NCBI GenBank assembly: GCA_026008535.1
Contig: BRKX01000003.1
Location: 62,831,001 to 62,895,000, forward strand
Origin: Perilla frutescens
Taxonomy: Eukaryota; Streptophyta; Magnoliopsida; Lamiales; Lamiaceae
Reading direction: 5' to 3'
Length of the DNA stretch: 64,000 nucleotides
Shown here in pieces: positions 20,665 to 31,618 of this stretch (within the stretch, counting starts at the first letter, position 1; every line of letters starts with the position of its first letter). A program made the position numbers and the translations under genes. The notes below the pieces were generated by a model, which saw only the letters and a program-made list of their open reading frames with translations, made no database searches and was not told the origin of the DNA.

Positions 20665-22045
20665 TGTAACACCCCGATTTTTGGTGCCTCAAGAATTTTA
20701 ATAAATGCTTTGTTTTAAAAAAAAATTGTGTGTATATATATATATATTTATATCGCAACCCCTTTTCAATTAAGAAAGGCATGAGAAATTTTATTAGGTG
20801 TTTGTTTGTAAATATTTTTAAAAGAGTATCCGCATGGCAAAACTCTTAAAACTCTAGTTTTTGAATTTTGAATTTTTATGTGAAAAGGATTTCTCTAAAT
20901 TTATGCCTTTATTTTCTCGACTTATGCGTTGGTTAGTTCCTTTTTTTTATCAACTTTTCTTTGAAAATAAGATTTTCGAAAACAAGATAGTTATCAATTA
21001 AGACTCCTTAATCTTATGGGGTTAGTCACACCATCGGTATTTTTTTTAAATAGCCTTTCATGCGTAGAAGAAAGGAAAAAAAAAGAAATACGCAAGAAGA
21101 GTTCGGTGTTTCAGATTTCCATCTTTGAATAGAGATTAAGGTGAGGGAATTTTAAATGCATGTGATTTATTATCTTATATGCTCTTACGTCTTGTTATAT
21201 TATGATCAATTGTGAGTTTTTCTTGATGATGTTAAAAGGGGGAAACAAGTCTCTGCCCCTACTATTATGGGAAACAAGTCTCTGCCCTAGTAGTAATGTT
21301 TATGTAAGCCGGGAATCAAGTCTCTACCCCTTCTACTACGGGAAACAAGTCTCTGCCTTGGTAGTCGAAAAGCGTAATTGAAGGTTTATGTGATTTATGA
21401 ATGATGCTATGAGTGCACGTGTAAACGTTGTGGTTAATTGCATATTCCTTCACTAAGTATACCTTTGTTATGCTCACCCCACCCTTTTCATTTTTTTTGC
21501 AGTTGTTCCGGAGGTCGAAGCGGTCGTGGAGCTTGAATCGACTATGGCAATAATTTTTTTTTAAGATTTTATTCCTAAATAATTTTTTTAGCAACCATTA
21601 ATAAATTCTCGTAGAAACTTTTGTTCAATGGGATTGTTTTCAGGTGTTATCTATTTTTTTTTCAGCTTTATGCGACTGTTTATTTTTTCGGAAGGGGACA
21701 AAGCGTGTTTTTTTTTTAAATGCTAAGTTTTTTTAATTTATGGATTTATTGTTCTCCTGCTGGTACTACGTGGATGCAAAGAGGTGTTAATTAAAAGAAG
21801 CAATTGGTTGTTAACGTTTTGGCTTTGGGTTCCATAAGTGGTAATTAAATTTCAAATCCTTATGTTATATTATCTGGACCAGAATTCTTTTTTTTTTTTA
21901 GTCTAATATTTGTACAGAGGGGGTAATAAAGATATTATCTTTATTTTGCTTCTAAAGTGTGTATATTATATATATTTAAGGGATTTTAGTTTTAAATCTT
22001 TAGTTAAGATGGTAACTTTCGAGCAAGGAAATAAAGGGTGTTACA
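20665..22045 (+). repeat. LTR of the one-LTR insertion
   Basis: 1,381 bp with 10-bp inverted termini TGTAACACCC/GGGTGTTACA, directly followed by primer-binding-site sequence. Only one copy is present in the window. Confidence 0.8.
21240..21358 (+). repeat. Four 19-bp repeats inside the LTR
   Basis: GGGAAACAAGTCTCTGCCC and close variants start at 21240, 21269, 21311 and 21340. The spacers carry CTACTA and TAGTAG words that can pair with each other. They may be regulatory repeats of the LTR; function unknown. Confidence 0.85.
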
Positions 22046-22048
22046 TGG

Positions 22049-22060
22049 TGGTATCAGAGC
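22049..22060 (+). other. Primer-binding site (initiator tRNA-Met type)
   Basis: TGGTATCAGAGC, a perfect match to the common plant LTR-element binding site, 3 nt after the LTR. Confidence 0.85.
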
Positions 22061-22117
22061 CGAACCTCTCACAGTAAGGTGTGGTTTGGGGACGAACCAA
22101 GCGGAAGCTGGTGGGCA

Positions 22118-22627
22118 TGTGACGTCCGGAACCGAAGTATGGAGTGATTGCCGGTGCAAGGCACGGACAAAGAGCGGCTCCTATAAGACTTCCAAGCGAA
22201 GGGGCACATGAATGAATCGAATCCACCCGAAAGAGAGGGATTCTGAGGCTATACAGGAATGAGATTGTATAGTTGAGGAGAGCTTAAAGGATTTGATTGG
22301 TGTTACTCATACTAACAAGGTGCATCTTCTTTTCTGGCGCTCGTTCCCCACAAACCAACACAAGTCTTTCCAGCACGCTTAACTTTGGAGTTCTGATGGA
22401 ACGAGCGCCAGAAAAGAAGATGCACCTTGTTAGTATGAGTAGCACCAATCAAATCCTTTAAACTCTCCTCAACTATACAGTCCCATTCCTATATAGCCTC
22501 AGAATCCCTCTCTTTCGGGTGGATTCGATTCATTCATGTGTCCCTTTGCTTGGAAGTCTTATAGGAGCCGCTCTTTGTCCGTGCCTTGCACCGGCGATCA
22601 CTACATACTTCGGCCCCGGGCGTCACA
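22118..22627. repeat. Inverted repeat, two 230-bp arms and a 50-bp loop
   Basis: Arms 22118-22347 and 22398-22627 are inverted copies of equal length with about 12 differences, mostly transitions (about 95% identity by eye). The loop is 22348-22397. RNA from either strand would form a hairpin of about 230 bp. Confidence 0.93.
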
Positions 22628-22632
22628 TTATT

Positions 22633-23012
22633 CATTATATTCTCAACCTCAATTCCAGTCTGAAAAAAATGTAATTGAAATAAACCAGGACTTGTATTAT
22701 TGGGGATCAATCTTGAAAGATCATGATAAATCATTCCTTGTGCTCGAAAAGAATACACTCCTCATTTTGCAGATGTTAATTCTTTATCCAATGTTACTCC
22801 AAATGAATTAAATGAAAATATATAGTTGTATGAGCGGATATTTCTTCGAAAATCTATAGCCTCTTGTGATTCAGAAGTAAACAATTCATACAATTAATCA
22901 GGAACTTCAGAAGATGCAAGTAGAATTTTTTCACTATCACAACATAAAGTAGGAGACTCATACTCAAATCTTGCAGCACTACAATGATTGCAATTAGACA
23001 CTTTTTTTTTAA
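22633..23012 (-). pseudogene. Helitron replicase N-terminal domain, upstream part
   Basis: One minus-strand frame reads NCNHCSAARFEYESPTLCC, then FRRNIRSYNYIFSFNSFGV, then VYSFRAQGMIYHDLSRLIP and FQLHFFQTGIEVENIM. The order and words match the plant Helitron replicase N-terminal region (C-x2-C-x-A-x-RF-YE, FTSFG, FRAQGQIYH, LQLYFYDTE-like). Two in-frame stops, at 22894-22896 and 22762-22764, break it. It ran into 20160-20664 before the LTR-palindrome insertion. Intact relatives catalyse rolling-circle transposition in the nucleus. Confidence 0.8.
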
Positions 23013-23599
23013 TTCACGTAGTTCTGAAGTTAAAAATCCAGAAAACTTTTCTTACCTTTGTATGATATTAAAATTAGAATACTTTCTTTTCATTTAAATA
23101 TTTCTTCTTTGTCGATAGACATCTACAGTTGTACAATGAAAAACAAATCAATTTAAAAATTAAAAAATTAATTTAAGATTATACATAAAAATAATATTTA
23201 ATAAGTTTAAAAATTACTTGAAGATGAACTTGATGTGAATGATGCATTATGAACATTCGTACTTGTGAAAATATCAAAATAATGGATATGTTATGTTGAA
23301 AAAATGGTTTAAAAAACCTATAGAAGCTTGCTCAAATGATTGGATATATTTTCGTGACAATTGTCAATGAAATTTATAAAATGAGAACGGATTTAAGAAC
23401 TATTGCTCGTAACAATTAGAAAGATGAAATCCAATGGTTTATATAGATAATTTTAGAGTCCTATTATAATTTGGACAAGAATTATTTTGACAAAGTCAAC
23501 TAATTACTTATTTTATTTGAGTTATGTGACACATAATAACAGAATTTGACAATTTGATTAATGTTTAGATTTTTCTCTCCTTAAAATAACAAAATTCAT

Positions 23600-24350
23600 A
23601 TGTTTTTCAGCGAAATATTTTTTATCTTTTAAACTAAAGAAGTAATTTTGTTATTATTTTGGGATAATTTTATATAATAGAGTTTAATTATACCAAAATT
23701 ATTGACAAACCATTAGTCGAATATATAATATGATCATTCCAACTAATTAGAGAAGTGGTTGCACAATTCTACTCTCCAAGGAAAATAAAAATCACAAAAT
23801 CTATATAACAAACTAATTGAAATACGATCTACAAGGAAAATAAAAATCACAAAATCTATATAACAAACTAATTGAAATACGATCTACAAAAATTTAGAGT
23901 CCCATATGCAGACAATTTATTTTTTGTGAGTTTTTACAAAATAGAAAATTGTATTACATGTTTTTAGAAATTATATGTTTGTTTTGATAAGCACCGAGTT
24001 GAAAAGGAATATATTAGTTGAGATATTAATATATATATTGATTATGCAAGTAAAAAAATATTTCATGATAGAATCTAATAAGGGAATACTAATTAATTAA
24101 TATAATTATTAGAATAATTAAAAGATTTTTATTATTTTTGACATCATATAAGTTTCTTAGCGAAATATTTTTTTATTCTTTAAACTAAAGAAATACTTTT
24201 GACATTATTTTGGGATTTTACATAATGGAGCTCAATTATACCAAAACTATTGAAATAAATATAATATACTAAAGAAATAATTTTGTTATTATTTTGGGAT
24301 ACTCTTATATAATAGAGTTAAATTATACCAAAGCTATTGAAATAAATACA
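23600..24350. repeat. Three diverged copies of an approximately 100-bp AT-rich repeat
   Basis: Segments at about 23605-23705, 24158-24258 and 24269-24350 share the order CTTTAAACTAAAGAA, ATTATTTTGGGAT, TATAATAGAG and AATTATACCAAA (the third copy starts within this word order). Confidence 0.7.
23777..23886. repeat. 55-bp tandem duplication
   Basis: Positions 23777-23831 are repeated at 23832-23886 without visible difference. Confidence 0.9.
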
Positions 24351-24359
24351 ATATATTAT

Positions 24360-27060
24360 ATTTACAAATAATTATTTATAAATAATTTTATATAAATATA
24401 TTATATTATTTTTTTATCCTGAAAATGTAAATTATGAATATAATATAGAAATCATATTTCATAAGGAATCATACACACTTTATATGTAGCCCATACGTAT
24501 AGATCATCGACAAAACAATTTATTTCATAGGATTTTGCTACACTAGCCTGACGGCTGACGTCAGATATTTCAGTTTCACAGTTATTTTATTTTCAACTTA
24601 TTCTATAAAATATAAATTAATTGTACATCATGTTCTGAATTCTGATCATGTCCTCTTTGAAATAATATTGTTTTTTTAGTATATTAATTTCATGCATTTT
24701 AATTTGTTTTTATTATTGATAAATTCTTTACTAAATTTTAGTAGATCATTTCATGAAGTAATTTTATTGAAAAATAATATGAAATAATTAAGAAAAAGAA
24801 AAAAAATTTATAAATTTTATAATCTTGATTAGATTTATAGATTTAATCATTCGGATCATAAATTAATAACTTTATCATCAATTTGAACAATCTTTCATGT
24901 CATAAATCGATAAAAGTAATTTTTTTCAAAATTCTTCATCTTCTTCCAAAACACATTATATGGACGAGAAATTATACCCTCTCGGGTAATTGATCATTTA
25001 TCATATGGAAGATAGGTCATCTATCAATTCAAGATCTGGAAACTAAAAACTATATATGAATTTTCGGAACCTGAAAGATAAAAACTATCAATTCATTAGA
25101 ACCTCAAAAATCATGTATTTTGATTTTTTTTATTTTTAAATTATTTTTAACAAATTCCTTATTACATTTAATAGAAAATTAATTAGGGGTTTTCATTAAA
25201 AATATATATAAAAATAATTAAAAAAATAAAAAGAATCAAAATAGATGATCTTGAGATCCTAATTGTAATTGATATACTCGATCGATCGTTTTTCATCTTT
25301 CAGGTCTTGGTCTTGAATTGATAAATAATCGCATCTATCTTTTGGGTTCTCAATCAATTAAACTCCTCCCTCTTTCAAATGTAGCCTTTTTAGTATTTCT
25401 GATAATATATTTTTCTAACATTAACTAGTTTTCAAAGAAAAGCTTAAAACTAATATAAATTTACAACTACGATCATAAACCATGGAATATATCGTCCCGG
25501 TGGGGATAGCTTACGTGTTCGAATTTTCTCAATACCACAGATCGGGTGAGTGAGTAAAAAAAAATCATAGAATAGATCGACTTGTTTTTAGTATAGTATA
25601 TCATCTTAATTAAAAATAACTATTTAATTAACAAATAAAACTAATTACCTGCTCAAAATTCAACTATTTAGTACCAGCTAGGTCAAATCAAATTTGAACC
25701 TAGCTATCCCATAACATATTAATTAATTTGTTGAATCCGAGTCCATACTAATCGTAATAATTTTTTCACTAATTAATGACCAGCAAATTTAAATAAGCTT
25801 AAGTCAACCGAATTCAAAACCTCTAATTAATTAATTGAAGCCCTTCATCAAGCATTAATCCAATTGAATCACACCTAGAATCAATTATACAGACGTAGGG
25901 GGTTATTTTTTCAGCGGTATATTTGAATTGACAACTAAATCATCTATTACATGACCTGTGCAAATCAATGCATTATATTTGCTACTTATTACATTTATTA
26001 CTACTACTCCGCGCATGGTTATTATAAATCCTATGTTTCACTCAAAAAATAAAATAAAGTAAATAAATAAATCCTATAATAACTGCATATACACCAAAAA
26101 ACCCAACTCTCATAATTGAAGGACAGCTATACAAAAGCATGTATGTACATTAAAATACAGCCCAATATTTGACTTTGTTCAAGAAATAAGTCCAAATAAA
26201 TGGACTAAAAGTCAACATCTACAGGTTAGGATTTCTTACTAATCGTACAAAAAAATGAAATCCTCTAGCTATTTCCAAATCGCGTCACATAATATTTATT
26301 TAATTTCTTGCATAATATTTTAGTTTTACACTAGTCAATTATGATTGATTCTACCAGATCAGATCCTCTTTTGCAATTCCTATTCTATTTGGTGCTGTAT
26401 AACTAGAATTTTTTTTTAATTTTTTTAAAAAAAATATTAATATACCTAATTGGGGATGGATAAAACCCTAAAGGGAAAATTTTAATTAAATAAAATCATG
26501 ATAAATTAAAAATTAAAAAAATAATTTTTTTTTTAAAAAATGAAGGCTTGGAACAGAAAATGTAATAGGAAATGCAACAAGTGATCTGGTGTGTGATTCT
26601 ACGTACCTAATTAGAATTAAGAATTTTTTTTAATATTTAATTTTAATTAATAATTAATTATTAGAGTAAGTTATTTCATAATTATGGTTTATATATTTTT
26701 TTAATTTTAAATTTTCATAAAAAAAAGCACGAGAAATTGAAATAAAAAAGATGAAAGAAAATTTGATAAGTTTGATAGGGAACAAATGATGTAAGACGGT
26801 TTGAGAACATATGTTTCCATCTGCTGCCATACCGCCTATGTTTCCTCACTATTTAAAAGTAAAAAATTAATAAAAAAGAAAATAAAGAGAAACGTTTGAG
26901 GATGGAATGGAAACCATTACCTTCTTTTATGTGGGTATATGTGCTAATGTATCCACTCAATAATGTGATAGTGTCGCACTGAAGCTCTACATTACTCTAT
27001 TTTCCATTTAGAATTTAGTTTTCAGCATAAAAAATGTGCAAGTAACCGCTCTTTTATACA
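24360..27060. other. AT-rich intergenic sequence
   Basis: Apart from the SINE listed at 25495, nothing recognisable as a gene, RNA gene or complete transposon. Homopolymer runs near 26400-26550. Confidence 0.55.
25495..25565 (+). mobile_element. Short tRNA-derived SINE, copy 2 (internally deleted)
   Basis: On the plus strand: GGTGGGGATAGC, then box B-like GTGTTCGAATTTTC, then CTCAATACCACAGATCGGGTG and an A9 tail. The flanks CATGGAATATATCG (25481-25494) and CATAGAATAGATCG (25566-25579) match at 12 of 14 positions. Compared with the copy at 17270 the box A to box B interval is missing. Confidence 0.75.
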
Positions 27061-28423
27061 TATAGGGGTGGGTTCAAATAGGAACCACCCCCCGTGAGAA
27101 CCTAGGAACCAATTAAATTCAAGGATTTTGATGATATGGCGGATAAAAAGGTGGTGGCATAGTTGTAAATATGTAAAATTCGAAATATAAGGAGTAATTC
27201 CAGATTTTTTTTTATAAAGTGATGTCATCATCTTTTAAAAAATTCTTAAAAACGTTAAATAATCATAACTTACTCATTTTTTATCCAATTTACACAAAAA
27301 ATATATCAAATTAAAGATTTTTTCATGCTCTTTCATTTAAGATCCATAGTGCATATGTTTATTTGAGCAAAAATTGATGAAAAATATTAAAAACTTTTTT
27401 TCACGTATATTCAACTCGTAACTGTCAGATATTGCTAATATGATATCACAATATTGCTCATATCTTGTGTTTATGTTGCTAACATGAAATTTTTTATGCA
27501 CAACTTTGAATCTTAAGGTTTTTTCATGAGAAAATAGTTATAACTGTTTATAATCATAAACAATTATAACTTTATAAATGCTTAATATTATTTTGAAAAC
27601 TTGTAATATTTGAGAATGTAAGTCATACTAGCATATCAATATTCACATATTAGAAACATGTTACTAACATATTAACAAATTATTAGTCACATATTAGCAG
27701 TGTGTATATTTCTAACATATTAGTAGTATGTATGAATGATGTTACACATATTACACAATACTCCCTCCGTCCTAATAGCAAGGTCCACTTGCTATTGGGC
27801 ACGGAGATTAAGGAGAAATGGATTAGTTGGTTAAGTAATGGATAGAGTAGGTGGAGTCCATTTCTTTAAGGAGTATTATAATAAAAAGTAATATAAAGTA
27901 AGTGGAGTCCACTTTGATGTTGACATTAATTATTTTCATATTTGGAAGTGGACCTTGCTATTGGAACAGCCAAATAAGGCAAGGTGGACCTTGCTATTGG
28001 GACGGAGGGAGTATTATTTTAAATGTGGTCCAATGTTATATGTGTGGTGTTTAATACGTGTCAATTTAATATTATGATCTCGTCAAGTTAGCAATATGAG
28101 TCTACCTCATGTTAACAACAGAATCTCTTGATATTAGCCATATAAATCTCTCATGTTAACATATTAATTCAATGCCAGAAAAGACAACGGTTTTAAAGTG
28201 TTGTTTATTTAATTTCGGGAATTGGGCTCAAAATCCGAAAAAACATAACCTAATTTCTAAATTATGAAAATAACCCCGCTTTCATTAAGTTCTCAAATAT
28301 TACAAGTTTGTCACCTTACTTTGACTAAAACTTTGATTAAATTATGGTTATTAGATCTAATCAATCTAAAGTTAGAATTGGTTCTAGGTTCTTACGGGGG
28401 ATTGGATTCCTATTTGAACCATT

Positions 28424-28430
<7 letters not shown>
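27061..28430. mobile_element. TIR element of a three-copy family, copy 1
   Basis: The ends are inverted copies over about 60 bp with gaps (TATAGGG..., GGTTCAAATAGGAA, GAACCTAG-GAACCAATT). Internal sequence at about 27262-27410 (AAAAAATATATCAAATTAAAG, CATGCTCTTTCATTTAAGAT) recurs in the elements at 40625 and 53765. There is no transposase frame. A Stowaway MITE is nested at 27761-28011. Confidence 0.7.
27761..28011. mobile_element. Stowaway-type MITE (Tc1/mariner)
   Basis: 251 bp with ends CTCCCTCCGTCCTAATAGCA and its inverted copy GCTATTGGGACGGAGGGAG, and TA target duplication on both sides (27759-27760, 28012-28013). CTCCCTCCGT plus TA is the Stowaway signature. Confidence 0.9.

Positions 28431-28459
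<29 letters not shown>
28429..28459. repeat. (TA)n microsatellite
   Basis: A perfect TA run at the right border of the TIR element. Confidence 0.9.
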
Positions 28460-28462
<3 letters not shown>

Positions 28463-29411
28463 ACCATCACATGATAGATGGATACGTTAATAAACACATG
28501 AATGGATAAATGGTCATTACTGGAGATTGAAATATTTCCATATTGAAGTTCTATGCATTTCTTAAACTCAATAATATTCAACGAGCACTTAAAAAATGGT
28601 CAGTTTGAAGCATACAATAACATCACAAAGTCTCATTGAGAACAGTCAAACGAGAGAGACCCTTTATACAACTAAAAAGAAAATAAAAGGTTAGTAAAAT
28701 CAAAATATAAGAAAGAATGTGATCTTCTAGTTATTACAAGTAGCATTTTATTAAAATTAAATCTATGTACGTGGGGCAGAGAAAATCCTATATATACTTC
28801 CACTACTATTATTATTACCTCACGCGCACACACACACATATATATATTTTCCTCTTTGGCAATGTGGACTTTGGGGCCACTTCCTGCATCACAAAAACAA
28901 ACTTTTTAACCTCAAAAAATATTTATATCAAACCATATTATTCCCAATTTATTTTAATTTTATTTATTTATTTAATCCACTTATATGATCGAACGTCAAC
29001 CTCATGCATCTGTTTGGCAGAAAGTAAAATTGCATGAAGAGTAAAGACAACAGTTGGCAAAAACACAGCGTCAACAAAATTAACTCACATCACATGCAAA
29101 ACATTATTACTCCCCTCGTGGCCCCAAATATATATATATATATATATATCAAATGCATTTTCCCAACCACTTTGTTGCTGATATTTCATCAAAATTATAT
29201 ATATGAATAACAATAGACGACTAACAAAACCACTCAATCTTAAAACTAAAAACTTAAATCGAAATTGAGATAATTAAATTAATTAAAAGCTGGAGGTGCA
29301 TGTACATTTATTGCATTGCATCAAGCGCCTTCAATGCTGCAGAACTACCATTTGAGCCACTCATTAATGGCGATCCCAACGCTCACCGTTCCTCCTTTAT
29401 TCCACCACGCA
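28460..29411. other. Upstream region of the GDSL gene
   Basis: Non-coding, with short CA and TA runs near 28828-28850 and 29130-29150. It should hold the distal promoter of the GDSL gene. No specific cis-elements are claimed. Confidence 0.5.
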
Positions 29412-29423
29412 TATATATAAATA
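29412..29423 (+). promoter_or_regulatory. Probable TATA box of the GDSL gene
   Basis: TATATATAAATA, about 80-90 nt upstream of the ATG at 29504, a spacing that leaves a 5' UTR of roughly 50-60 nt. Confidence 0.6.
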
Positions 29424-29503
29424 CCAAGTTAATTTGATGCAAATGTACATAAACTAAATATCTAGTTATAAGTTCAAGTTTTTGAGTGAAAAATAAAATA
29501 AAA

Positions 29504-31005
29504 ATGGGAGGTTTAATTTTGGTATTCACAATAGCCATTGCTGTCTTCTTCAGCAGTGGCATCAACTCTCAGTTAGTCCCCGCAATTATAACGTTCGGGG
29601 ACTCGACCGTCGACGTCGGCAACAACGACTACATCAAAACGGTGTTTCAGGCCGACCACCCCCCTTACGGCAAAGATTTCACCAATCATCAACCTACTGG
29701 AAGGTTCTGCAATGGCAAACTAGCCACTGATCTCACAGGTAATTAATTATTTATTTATTTATTTATTTTCATTCAATTTAATCAATTTTCAAGATTAGTA
29801 TATATTCCATGCAAATGCAATATTATATATATATATTATTAGCTTAATTAATTAGTTCAAAATGTTGTGTTTTTAATAAATTTAATTCGCAGCGGATAAT
29901 CTTGGATTCACGAGCTACGCGCCGCCTTATCTGAGCCCACAAGCATCAGGGAAAAACCTTCTGCTTGGAGCCAACTTCGCCTCTGCTGGCTCTGGATATG
30001 ATGATACCACAGCAGAACTAAGTGTAATAATAAATAAAAATTGTAATTTTTTTGTAACAAATTAAAATGTATATGCTAATATTTATTAATTAATTTTGTG
30101 TGATGGCAGCATGTGATTCCACTGTCACAGCAATTGCAGTATTTCAAGGAGTATCAAAGTAAGCTAACAAGTGTAGCAGGAAGCAAGAATGCATCGGACA
30201 CTATAAAAGGTGCATTGTACATTATTGGCTCCGGCAACAGCGATTTTCTGCAGAATTACTACGTTAATCCTTTCATTAACAAGCATTACACCGTTGATGA
30301 GTATTCCTCCTACCTAATCAGCATCTTCTCAAGCTTTGTCAAGGTACGCAATATATAATTTCTTGATTAACCATATGTATATATTCCTATTTCAAATCAA
30401 ATTAACGAAATACTTAATTACATATATATATGATGATGATGATGATCACTGCAGAGCTTGTACGGACAAGGAGCAAGGAGAATTGGAGCTACTTCACTTG
30501 CACCAATAGGTTGCCTTCCTTTGGCAAGAACGATATTCGGGCAACACGAAAGAGGCTGTGTAGCTAGCCTCAACACCGATGCTCAGCAATTCAACAAGAA
30601 GATCAATGCAGCTGCTACACAGCTGCAGAGGCAAAACCCCGGCTTGAAGATCGTCATTTTTGACATCTTCAAGCCCCTCTACGACCTCGTTCAAAATCCT
30701 ACCAAATTTGGTAAAACAGAAAACATTCAAATTAAACACATCTTAATTCTGCTTAATCTTGAAACACATCTTCTCAATCTTTTTTATGTGTTAATTTGTT
30801 GTGTTGTGTAGGCTTTACAGAAGCAACAAAGGGCTGCTGCGGAACAGGAACCGTGGAGACGACGTCTATATTGTGCAATCAGAAGTCAGGAATTTGCAGC
30901 AATTCGACAGAGTATGTGTTTTGGGACAGTGTTCATCCATCTCAAGCTGCAAACCAAGTTCTTGCAGATACTCTCATCATTCAAGGAATTCCTCTCATTG
31001 CTTGA
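29504..31005 (+). CDS. GDSL esterase/lipase, APG-like (secreted)
   Basis: Five exons join into one 349-aa frame: 29504-29738, 29893-30023, 30110-30343, 30455-30710 and 30812-31005, all with GT-AG introns. The ATG at 29504 is preferred over the in-frame GTG at 29486. Residues 1-23 form a signal peptide, so the enzyme is probably secreted or apoplastic. Block I is FGDSTVDVGNN with nucleophile Ser34. Block III (GSGNSDFLQNYY) holds the oxyanion Asn, and block V is DSVHPSQ with Asp324 and His327 completing the triad. Length and exon number are usual for plant SGNH hydrolases. The closest match I can recall is the Arabidopsis APG-like enzyme At3g16370. Members hydrolyse acyl esters; the substrate is unknown. 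The gene looks intact. It ends 614 bp from, and converges on, the poly(A)-binding protein gene. Confidence 0.93.
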
Positions 31006-31618
31006 TTCCCATAGTTGCTGCATGTCTTTTTTTTTTTTTTACAATAGTACAAACAATCACCTGCACAATGTTACTTTTTTCAAGATTTTCCCTCTTTTTT
31101 TTTGTCCATTTTCTTGTATTTTTGTGCTTTACATCTTCCCTCGAAGAAAAAATCAGTAAGCTTGTATTATCTGTCATATGCTGACTTAACAAAGGCAGCC
31201 GTGTAATGAAATGGACATAAGCTTATAAGTTATAACTAGCTGCTGCAAATCTCTAGTTCAGTTTCAAGCAAATCTATGTATACTACTAGCTGCATGTGAA
31301 ATGCGATTAGCTCTGCATGAAACCTTAGCATGCAGTTGGCAACATATAGTAAAGAAGTATTTGATCATATTACTAAACAAGATATGATTCTATTTAATGA
31401 GTTTGGGGCTCTACTATATCAACCAATTATACATGGTAAAGCATCAAGAAGTATTACAGATCCGAGGTTTATACAATCCATAAGCAGATGAAGACTATCA
31501 ACAAGTCAGAATTAACTAGCACTAAGTATGCAGATACAGGGATGAAAGAGTTGGTTTTCAAAGCATGGAAACCATCTAGAACCGTCTATTTTTGCCCCCT
31601 TGAGACTTGAACAGCTTC
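31006..31618. other. Convergent intergenic region
   Basis: Lies between the stop codons of the GDSL gene (plus) and the poly(A)-binding protein gene (minus), so it should contain both 3' UTRs. No transposon is seen. Confidence 0.6.

Larger units (their letters stand above)
20665..22627 (+). mobile_element. One-LTR insertion ending in a long palindrome
   Basis: The 1,963-bp insertion is flanked by TTATT (20660-20664 and 22628-22632). Removing it with one TTATT joins the Helitron frame exactly, so both borders are secure. Its left 1,381 bp is a TGTAACACCC...GGGTGTTACA LTR followed by a perfect TGGTATCAGAGC primer-binding site. After 72 bp come two inverted 230-bp arms around a 50-bp loop. There is no 3' LTR; the right end is the outer end of the palindrome, whose inverted terminus TGTGACGCCCGG matches the LTR start TGTAACACCCCG at 9 of 12 positions. 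No protein is encoded. Confidence 0.85.

Noticed and set aside
21240..21358. CRISPR-like series of four 19-bp repeats with spacers
   Set aside because: The genome is a plant, the repeats lie inside an LTR, and the spacers are uneven and partly self-complementary.
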